NCBI GenBank assembly: GCA_023376005.1
Contig: CM042151.1
Span: 82,383,506-82,447,505 of the forward strand
Source of the DNA: Doryteuthis pealeii
Lineage: Eukaryota; Mollusca; Cephalopoda; Myopsida; Loliginidae
Direction of reading: 5' to 3'
Length of the DNA stretch: 64,000 nucleotides
The position numbers were made by a program, and so were the translations under genes. Below, piece by piece: positions 55,791 through 64,000 of the stretch. The stretch's first letter is position 1. Each line of letters begins with the position of its first letter. Below the pieces are notes generated by a model. The model searched no databases. It was given only the letters and a program-made list of their open reading frames with translations, and had not been told where the DNA came from.

Positions 55791-55949
55791 CAAATGTTGA
55801 ATCTTGATTTTACGTTTGCTATTGCAACGTAAAAGAAAAACGATGTTATTGTTTTTATATTAGAAAAGCTAATGAAATATAATTAAAGAATGTTGTTACG
55901 TAAATTTGGTGTCATAAATAGATTTAATAATTCAATATTTTAGAATGTT
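55791..55949. other. AT-rich spacer related to 51.85 kb
   Basis: GTCATAAATA...TTCAATATTTTA...AATGTTTACA resembles 51900-51945, which lies the same way relative to the gypsy integrase sequence. Confidence 0.5.
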
Positions 55950-56360
55950 TACATATCTTTTCAATTCTCTAGGATTGGTCAGTGAATCGTTTTGTGACTG
56001 TAGATTCTTTCCACTTTCTGACGTGAGGTTTGGGTGACTAGACACAGGAAGTGTAATATATGTTGAGGCATTTCTATTCTCTAGGATTATCAGTGAATCG
56101 TTTTGTGACTGTAGATTCTTTCCACTTTCTGACGTGAGGTTTGGGTGGCTAGACACAGGAAGTGTAATATATGTTGAGGCTTTTCTATTCTCTAGGATTG
56201 GTCAGTAATCGTTTTGTGACTGTAAATTCTTTCCACTTTCAGACGTGAGGTTTGGGTAGCTAGACACAGGAAGTGTAATATGTTGAGGCTTTTCTATTCT
56301 CTAGGATTGGTCAGTGAATCGTTTTTGTGGCTGTAGATTCTTTCCACTTTCAGACGTGAG
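55950..56360 (-). repeat. 112-bp minisatellite, first block, derived from gypsy pol
   Basis: About 3.5 copies of a unit containing GTCAGTGAATCGTTTTGTGA and GACACAGGAAGTGTAATATA. The unit aligns end to end with 52455-52580, the gypsy integrase C-terminal coding region. Interrupted at 56360 by the LTR-like insertion. Confidence 0.9.
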
Positions 56361-57390
56361 TGTTATGTAATCGCCACCCAGCACCTATATTTGTGGCCTT
56401 GTGCCAGATTTAGAAAAAAAAACCTTTAGAAAAATGTACTACCGATTATATCTTATTATCTTAGATTACTGGGTGGTCTTTGTAGAATCACCGAAAAAGG
56501 AGTTAAAATCTTTTAACGAGAGAAAGGAGACGATAAGTCTATGTTTTACAAAAAAATAGGATTAGTGACAACCAAGGAGTTTTTGATCTTAGGCTCGTGA
56601 ACTCTGTGTGACCGAAGCGTTGGAACGTTTCGAACATTCGATTCGGTCGAGGGCTAGCTCGAACATTCTATAGAAAGAAACTTCTGGAAAATGACTTTGA
56701 AATACTATTTAAGAGACCCGTCAATAGAGTTAGAAAACAGTCTGTGGCGGAGAGAGTCAGAGAGAGTCGGTGATCGGAGACAGTCAGAGCCAGTCAGAGA
56801 AGTCGGCCGATCGTACGGGGAGTTTAGTAAGCTGTTGTCGCTAAGGACCATAAGAAAGACTTGTCACCGAGAAGTTTACTAAGGACTAAAAACTCGAAGT
56901 TGAATCCAGTTAGAATACAATTAATTAATTATTAAGCGCAGATATTATTAGGGACTCTCTCTCTCTCAAAAGTTATAGTGAAGTTTTGAATATAATAAAC
57001 TTCTGAAAAGTAAACACGGTGTTATTAATTTTCTCTATTTACGAGGAAAGACACCGTTTTATGAATGGGAACTCTGCCACAAACAAAATAGTAAAGTAAC
57101 TATCGTAAAGGGGACGACCCGTGGATAAAGTCAATTGGCCGTAACGAAGGGCACGCGGCGTGCGTAAAGCGATATCTTCCCTTGACCAAAAGAAGTGTGT
57201 GGAAGGATTTGGGGGCTAAAAGAAGACTGACTGCTAGATCGGTGTTGGTGAACAGACGACCGTACGGAGATACAATTTGATACCGGGAAAGAAACAACAA
57301 ACCCACTACGCAACTTAGATCCCTATTTGGTGCCGTGAAAGAAACAAGGCACTACGTGACATATTCCGAATTGGTACCCGCTACTTAACA
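56361..57390 (+). mobile_element. Solo-LTR-like insertion, 1,030 bp
   Basis: Begins TGTTATG and ends CTTAACA, so the termini are TGTTA...TAACA. It is flanked on both sides by TGAG (56357-56360, 57391-57394), which occurs only once in uninterrupted minisatellite units, giving a 4-bp target duplication. An AATAAAC signal (near 56995) and a GAGAGAGTCAGAGAGAGTCGG stretch are inside. It is less AT-rich than its neighbours. TTTGGTGCCGTGAAAGAAAC near 57326 resembles a primer-binding site, so a small internal region cannot be excluded. No coding sequence. Confidence 0.75.
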
Positions 57391-58290
57391 TGAGGTTTGG
57401 GTGACTAGACACAGGAAGTGTAATATATGTTGAGGCTTTTCTATTCTCTAGGATTGGTCAGTGAATCGTTTTGTGACTGTAGATTCTTTTCACTTTCAGA
57501 CGTGAGGTTTGGGTGACTAGACACAGGAAGTGTAATATATGTTGAGGCTTTTCTATTCTCTAGGATTGGTCAGTGAATCGTTTTGTGACTGTAGATTCTT
57601 TCCACTTTCAGACATGAGGTTTGGGTGACTAGACACAGGAAGTGTAATATATGTTGAGGCTTTTCTATTCTCTAGGACTGGTCAATGAATCGTTTTGTGA
57701 CTGTAGATTCTTTTCACTTTCAGACGTGAGGTTTGGGTGACTAGACACAGGAAGTGTAATATATGTTGAGGCTTTTCTATTCTCTAGGACTGGTCAATGA
57801 ATCGTTTTGTGACTGAAGATTCTTTCCACTTTCAGACGTGAGGTTTGGGTGACTAGACACAGGAAGTGTAATATATGTTGAGGCTTTTCTATTCTCTAGG
57901 ATTGGTCAGTGAATCGTTTTGTGACTGAAGATTCTTTCCACTTTCAGACGTGAGGTTTGGGGTGACTAGACACAGGAAGTGTAATATATGTTGAGGCTTT
58001 TCTATTCTCTAGGATTGGTCAGTGAATCGTTTTGTGACTGAAGATTCTTTCCACTTTCAGACGTGAGGTTTGGTGACTAGACACAGGAAGTGTAATATAT
58101 GTTGAGGCTTTTCTATTCTCTAGGATTGGTCAGTGAATCGTTTTGTGACTGAAGATTCTTTTCACTTTCAGACGTGAGGTTTGGGTGACTAGACACAGGA
58201 AGTGTAATATATGTTGAGGCTTTTCTATTCTCTAGGATTGGTCAGTGAATCGTTTTGTGTCTATAGATTATTTCCACTTTCTATAATATA
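57391..58290 (-). repeat. 112-bp minisatellite, second block
   Basis: About eight copies; GATTGGTCA/GACTGGTCA at 57452, 57564, 57676, 57788 and 57900 give a 112-bp period. Copies differ by a few substitutions. Confidence 0.95.
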
Positions 58291-58295
58291 TATTG

Positions 58296-58415
58296 ATATA
58301 TTCGGCGGGTGTGTAAACCAGAATCATTCGTGGAGGCATCAAAGATTATTTGCTGAAAGTATCCCAGAAACGGGATTAACACAGACATGGATTATAACGT
58401 GAGAAAAACATTAAA
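58296..58415 (+). repeat. Direct repeat flanking the 112-bp array, right copy
   Basis: Near-identical to 55663-55790, so the array and its left flank may have been duplicated together or the array expanded inside this sequence. Confidence 0.85.
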
Positions 58416-58477
58416 AAATACACAACGTAATCAACAATTTTCGGTGGGTTGACAAGTTGTAATTTCATCAAAGAATT

Positions 58478-58975
58478 GTAGCATTTTTCTGTAACCAGCT
58501 GCTATCATGTTCTGTGAGGTATTTCAATATTTTAAAGGAGGAATGACAATGTGCTGGGTATACAACGTGTTTTATTGCATGATCTTCTTGAAGGAGGTGA
58601 GATCTGCTTCACCGGAGAGCAACCACAGTAGAAGCTACGAAACTGCCATTATGGATTCAGGGTTAGTTTATGATATATTTTTTATATTCTTTGGTCACAG
58701 ATTTTCTAGTGTGCCAAATTATAATATATGTCACAGTGCACTAGTTTGATGTTTGGTATTCAATTAAAAAAGAAGGACAATGGTGCTGAGTATACAACCT
58801 ATTTTATTGCATGGTCATCTTAAAGTAATTGAAGAACACAATAGGGGTCACAAACATGGATTTAGGTTTAACTGATGTACGTAAAATAGCGTATCCTCTT
58901 ATTTTAAAGACAGTAAGAGAATTCGTTTATGGAACATTAATCTTCGTTGTTTTTCCAAATAATTCAAAATAATTA
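58478..58975 (+). repeat. Dispersed repeat, copy 1
   Basis: Shares AGCATTTTT...GGTATTTCAATATTTTAAA...GGGTATACAACG...CGGAGAGC...CAGTAGAAGCTAC with 59421-59930, about 940 bp downstream. Related to 26.0-27.1 kb on the other strand. Confidence 0.8.
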
Positions 58976-59019
58976 ATCTAGTTTCAGTGGACACCCCATA
59001 CTTCTGGCATTGTACCGCA

Positions 59020-59260
59020 TCTAAGCTAAGATTAGTAAATAACTATATATATCCAAAAGATAGACATACGGAGATAGAAACAGAAAGACATAGAAATAAA
59101 CTTTGTGTGTGTGTGTTTGTGAGAGATACACAGGCAGTCAGATAGGCCTCCTCCGATCAATCGGCTGGTCACGTCAAGCCCTAGCATCTATATGATTTCC
59201 CCAATCCTATTGCCCTTATGGCAAGCCCGAACCTTTTTTATCATATTGGTGATAGAATGC
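59020..59260. other. Spacer with (GT)n
   Basis: GTGTGTGTGTGTTTGTGAGA at 59104-59123; nothing else recognised. Confidence 0.5.
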
Positions 59261-59261
59261 G

Positions 59262-59425
59262 GTGTCTGATAGTCTTCATGTCCTGGGAATGACGCTAAAT
59301 TCTATCTGATGGTGAGGTTCCAGTTTTGGAGATTTGAGGAATGTAGAACACCCTTTCATCACCATTGCCCCTGGTCCACTCTGACCCAGAGTGGTAGTAC
59401 CTGTTAGGGTCTCATCTATTGTAGC
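59262..59425 (+). repeat. Third copy of the 54.2/54.4-kb repeat
   Basis: GATGGTGAGGTTCCAGTTTTGGAG...GGTAGTACCTGTTAGGG in shortened form: CAGTTTTGGAG and GAGTGGTAGTACCTGTTA are shared. Confidence 0.65.
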
Positions 59426-59930
59426 ATTTTTTTTAGTAAACAGCTGCCATCATGATATGTTAGGTATTTCAATATTTTAAAAGAGGAATAAAAGGAGTTG
59501 GGTATACAACGTATTTTATTGCATGGTCATCTTGAAGGAGATGATGTCTGCTTCGCCGGAGAGCTACCGCAGTAGAAGCTACAAAACGACCATAAGTATG
59601 GATTCATGGTTAGCTTATGATATATATATTTGATATATTCTTTGGTCTCACATTAGTCAGTGTGACAAATTATAATATGTCACAGAGCATTAGTTTAACG
59701 TTTTGTTATGTCATTAGAAAAGAAGGACAAGGGAGCTGAGTATACAATGCGTTTTATTGCATGGTCATCTTAAAGTAATTGGAGACCTAACACACACCAT
59801 GGATTGTATTTTTTAAAAAAGCTGATATATGTAAAAATAGCGTATCCTCTTATTATAAAGAATGAAAGAGAATTTGTTTTTTGGAACATTAATATTTATT
59901 GTTTTCCCAAATAATTCAAAATAATGTATC
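59421..59930 (+). repeat. Dispersed repeat, copy 2
   Basis: Direct repeat of 58478-58975. Confidence 0.8.
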
Positions 59931-60178
59931 TATCTTTTAATTTCCTTATTTGTTTGATTGCAGATTCTTCACCGAGGAAATATATATCACGTGTTGCTTC
60001 ACTATAGAGGATCCTGTATGTTACATCTTGAAATATAATTTGCTGATTGAATAGATTGAAGACACACACAGGACAGAGTGAAGACACACACAGGACAGGA
60101 GTTCAAATTGAATGAATGTGAGTAAGTTTTACTTTTAAAGGAAACTTAAAAGTTCACATCGGATAATTTATAGGAAAT
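59931..60178. other. Upstream region of the zinc-finger gene
   Basis: Contains a 22-bp direct duplication (GAAGACACACACAGGACAG at about 60059 and 60081). TTTATAG just before the gene's Met (60167-60173) could be a splice acceptor, so an upstream exon is possible. No TATA box or other promoter element is convincing. Confidence 0.4.
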
Positions 60179-61582
60179 ATGGCAATTCAATGCTCTATAT
60201 GTAAGAGAGCTTTTGCAATTGAATCACATTTAATAGAACATATGCGCGATCATAGAGAAGAGAAGCCTTTTACGTGTGAGATATGTGGCAAACGTTTTGC
60301 TAACAAATACAGCCTGAAACCTCATCAACGCATACATACTGGGGAGAAACCATTTCCATGTATGTTATGTGACAAAAGATTTTCTCAAAAAGCTCATTTA
60401 AGAACACATCAACTCACACATACTGGGGAGAAACCATTTCCATATATGTTATGTGACAAAAGATTTTCTCAAAAAGGTGATTTAAGAACACATCAACGCA
60501 CACATGCTGGGTAGAAACTATTTTCATGTAATTTGTGTGGCAATAGATTTTCCCTCCAAAGAACTTTAACAAGACATCAACGGATACATACAGGAGAGAG
60601 GCCATTCAAATGTGACATATGTGGCAAAGGTTTTTGTTGGAAAAAATGTCGGAACTTTCATCAACGCACACATACTGGGGCTAAACCAATTCCAAGTTTT
60701 GTTGTAAAGCCTGAATTCCAGCAATCGAATACATTAGACGAATGTTCATCAGAAAAAAACAATATCCCTCTCTTAGAAAATAATGGCGAATACCAGATAT
60801 CAAAGGATTTAGCAGAATATCCATCAGAACCAAACACTAGATCAACAATCAGAATGAATTATGAAACATCACTTCAATATAGAACAAGCCAACAAAATCT
60901 CTCAATGAATACAAGTCAAATTGAAGAAGAAAATAAAAGGCTCGAGAGTCCTCTGACAAATACGAATGAAGAACTACACGAACAATCGGAATTTAATCTT
61001 CAATTTAGTCTTAATACTCACCATTCTGTCAACCCAAATTTCCATCCGTTAGAAATTCCTTACGAATACCAGAAAACGATGCAATTAGATTATTTGTCTG
61101 AAACAAACACTAATTCAACAATCATGAATTCAAATGCCAATTCACAAATGCAAAATGTCCCTATCTTAGAAAATACTCACGAATACCAGACATCGAATAC
61201 AATAGAAGAACATTTATCAAAAGTCAGCATTAGATCAACAATCAAAAACATAGACGCCAACTCACAAATTCAGAATGAGTCCCTCTATAGAAATACTTAC
61301 CGATACCAGGAATCAAATACAACGGAAAATTATTTACTAGAAACAAACACTGGACCAATAACCACAAGCACAGATGCAAACTTACAAATTCAAAATCTCT
61401 CTCTCTATCGAAATACTTACGAATACCCAAAATCAAATACAACGGAAAATTATTTACCAGAAACAAACACTGGTTCAATAACCACAAGCATAGACGCCAA
61501 CTCACAAATTCAAAATGTCTCTCTTCTAGAAAATACTTACGAAACCCAAACATCGATTACATTAGAAGATTATTTAGTATAA
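60179..61582 (+). CDS. C2H2 zinc-finger protein with a repetitive C-terminal tail, interrupted by an in-frame TAG
   Basis: Predicted nuclear DNA-binding protein. Six C-X2-C-X12-H-X3-H fingers: residues 5-25, 33-53, 61-81, 89-109 (first Cys is Tyr89, so defective), 117-137 and 145-165, joined by TGEKPF-type linkers. Codon 112 (60512-60514) is TAG where the linker Glu GAG is expected. The frame is open on both sides, giving pieces of 111 and 355 codons. Fingers 3 and 4 are an 84-bp DNA duplication. The ~300-residue tail is rich in Asn, Ser, Thr and Glu and has units NVSLLENTYE...SETNT with an exact 120-bp period from 61154. It ends at TAA (61580) within a unit, although repeat homology runs on to 61667. 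I use the Met at 60179, four residues before the first Cys; an upstream exon is possible. Pseudogene, sequencing error or recoding are all possible. Confidence 0.85.
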
Positions 61583-61869
61583 CTAAACAATAGATCAACA
61601 ATCACAAACACAGATGTCAACTCACAAATACAAAACGTCTCTCCCTTAGAAAATATTAACGCCTAAATCTTTATAAATTCATGGACAAACAAAAAAGAAA
61701 GTTTCCCAAATGCTTTTCCGGAATTAGAAACAATATTCCAATTGGAGATAATTTATTGGATCTATTTCTACGGATCGAAGAAGCATCCGTTTTTTCACAA
61801 ACTGGGATGTGTTCCTTCCAAATTATAGAATTATTTCCCCTGGAACAGATTGAATTATACATACGATAA
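61583..61869 (+). pseudogene. Continuation of the zinc-finger tail after the stop
   Basis: Tail repeat homology continues (NNRSTI, VNSQIQNVSPLEN) to a second stop near 61664. From 61681 the frame KQKRKFPKCFSGIRNNIPI matches the C-terminal end of the 25.2-kb paralogue, where it is joined directly to a tail unit. So this was probably coding in an ancestor. Confidence 0.6.
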
Positions 61870-62151
61870 AAATGAATGATGAAATATCACTTTAATCTAA
61901 GACAATCGAACAATATCTCTTTATGAATACAAATCAAATGGAGGAAATACAAGACTCAAGAATCCACTGACAAATGTTCTTAATAGAAAATCGGAAAAGT
62001 AAGAAAAAGTTTATTTGATCTTCAATTAAGAATCTTTCCTAAACTCCTTTTGGGGAGGGGATAAGAACAAATATTCTAATTGGAGATCACGTATGGGGAG
62101 GTAATTCTATGAGTTAAATAACCAGGGTTTTTATTTTGTAATATAAGATAG

Positions 62152-62440
62152 GTTCATTCTGAATTATGGAAGTATTTCCACTAGAACAAATCGAATATTC
62201 CAAATAAGACTCGCTTGTAAAAAACATGGATTCTAATTCCAGACAACCACAGGGTTTTAGCAATATAAAGATATGTTCATCTTGAATTATGGAAGTATTT
62301 CCACTAGAATAAATCGAATAATCCAAATGAGACTCGCGTGTATAAATATGGATTCTAATTCCAGACAACCACAGGGTTTTAGCAATATAAAGATATGTTC
62401 ATCTTGAATTATGGAAGTATTTCCCCTGAAACATATCGTA
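62152..62440 (+). repeat. 122-bp tandem repeat in the gene's 3' region
   Basis: GTTCAT(C/T)...TGAATTATGGAAGTATTTCC starts units at 62152, 62275 and 62397; the third is partial. The same sequence occurs once in each arm of palindrome 1. Confidence 0.9.
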
Positions 62441-64000
62441 CAATCCAAATGATAGATGAAATGATGAAATATCACTTCAACATAAAAACAAACGACCAAA
62501 ACTTCTCGATAAATACAAGTCTCATTTATAAAGAAAATAGAAGACTCGAGAAACAAGTGACATTACCAGTTTATGGAAATGAAGATTTATCCGGATAATC
62601 GGAAACTTATATATTCCTATTTGATATTAGGAAAATCTAAAGAAAAAATATTTTTGTATTATAGTTCCATACTTCTCACAAGGTTTTTTTTAAAACGAAA
62701 TTTTAATTTGAAATATATTTTCTTGGTTTCTTTTTACCAAAATCGGTTTTGATTTTTATCCTTCACCAACTTTATCATTTTTAATTTACCTTTTCAATAT
62801 TATTCTTGGGATTTTAATTCTTATTGAATGAGCAAAAAATCTTTGGACATATTTTTTGAATATACGTTTGAAATGAATTTTTATTCTAAGGAAATATCTT
62901 TGCATTCCTTTTACTTTGATTCCTGTAATTTTAATTTTCTTTTCTTTTAATAAAACTCGCGTGAAAAGTCATCCGTCTTAAAATTCACCTCAAACGTTTT
63001 CTTTTTCTTTCTTTCTTTCACTTTTTATCCGTCTCTAAATTCTTTTTAAACCCAACAGCAAAGTAAATATGATTTCAAAAAATAGAAAATAATACGGAAA
63101 TATAATCTAATTTTGAAATAATTTATTTTAAATTACTAAATCATCATTTAACGTATTTTCATGTTCTCTGCATTCTCAAATCAATTACCGACACTTTCTT
63201 TCACTTTTAATGCTTCTCTCCTTTTATTTGCTCTTTTTGTAAGAATTGAATATTTATTAAGAATTAACCAGTTGACCAAAATTCACATTTACGTACTCGA
63301 CGCATTTAGTGCTATTGTGACAATGTGTTTGATGACGATTTTAACACATAATTAAAACAATTTTTGAAGGAATAATCGATGAAAAAACTGTCGTTTAGAA
63401 TTTTATAAAATTACGTAGATACATAAAGATTTTCATGTGTAAATGAATGCCTTGGGATTTTTTTTAAAAATGGACGTCTATATATCCATTGATGTTTCAT
63501 ATCTGTTTACGACGTGTCTGCGTTTTAAGATTTACATTCAATCTTTAAATAAATCATGTTAGATAATGATTTTCTCATTTTCTTATTTTTCATATTTGAA
63601 CTGTGGTGCATCTATTCATTCTTTAAAGTAGACAATCATGAACTAAAACTAGATCAATTCCATGTAAAATCCATTCCTTTCTAATGGACTAACCACAATC
63701 AATTAAACATGTATATTCTTGATTTCTTTAAAATAAATAATCACAGGATTGAAAAATAAAGAAATACTGACCAATGAATAGGAGGTCTTCACATATTTAA
63801 AAAAAAAAAAAGCTACCCGTATAATATTTTCTATTTTATGATATGTGAACATATACTTTCTAAGAAATTTGAGCAGCTATTTAGCTGGAAGGGAGTATGA
63901 AAAAAAGTTAATGTATCTACATAATGTTATAAAATTCTAAACTACAGTTTTTTTCATCGACTATCGTAATTCCTTCAAGAACTGTTTTAATTATGTTTTA
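62441..64000 (+). repeat. 3' flank of the zinc-finger gene, duplicated elsewhere in the window
   Basis: AT-rich, no gene seen. 62.7-63.7 kb matches, in reverse, 37.0-38.1 kb and 22.9-24.5 kb (AAACCCAACAGCAAAGTAAA; TTGAACTGTGGTGCATCTAT). AATAAAA at about 62950 is a possible polyadenylation signal. Confidence 0.6.

Overview
The window is AT-rich, gene-poor animal DNA dominated by repeats. An octopus-like coleoid cephalopod is my best guess, because a C2H2 zinc-finger gene family is duplicated here beside RTE-type LINEs, tRNA-derived SINEs, Helitrons, Ty3/gypsy remnants and (TA)n tracts. The species is an inference and nothing in the sequence proves it. The only host gene I can support is the zinc-finger gene at 60.2-61.6 kb (+), and it carries an in-frame TAG.

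Layout. 1-6.76 kb: a ~145-bp satellite, forward to about 2540 and inverted after it, ending at a 10-N gap. 6.8-10.3 kb: microsatellites, two foldback elements, a tRNA-derived SINE. 10.28-13.69 kb: a nearly intact RTE-like LINE on the minus strand with one frameshift. 13.85-18.46 kb: a 436-bp tandem array. 18.5-31.5 kb: non-autonomous Helitrons, a SINE-like insertion, duplicated blocks and zinc-finger tail/3'-flank duplicons. 32.1-32.4 kb: the 3' end of a second LINE. 32.56-35.34 kb: a minisatellite rich in AGGTCA. 36-37.8 kb: a LINE fragment and duplicon flank. 37.85-40.93 kb: a palindrome made of zinc-finger tail duplicon, then a 100-N gap. 41.03-52.74 kb: a second, much larger palindrome. 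52.4-55.4 kb: a broken Ty3/gypsy pol on the minus strand. 55.95-58.29 kb: a 112-bp minisatellite interrupted by a 1,030-bp solo-LTR-like insertion. 58.3-60 kb: duplicated repeats. 60.2-64 kb: the zinc-finger gene, its 3' flank and duplicon sequence.

Main observations. (1) The satellite at 1-6757 is homologous to the 40-residue (120-bp) repeats in the C-terminal tail of the zinc-finger gene 54 kb away. (2) The 112-bp minisatellite at 56-58 kb is homologous to the integrase C-terminal coding region of the gypsy remnant at 52.4 kb. Two arrays in one window therefore seem to derive from coding sequence. (3) Five Helitron-like copies have recognisable hairpin-CTAG ends. (4) Hammerhead-ribozyme-like cores recur at four loci. 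(5) The two large palindromes and the inverted satellite block all lie next to N gaps. Their arms differ mostly by single-base indels, so they may be long-read assembly artefacts.

No operon-like organisation or cooperating gene set is present. The window reads as duplication and transposition around a zinc-finger gene family.
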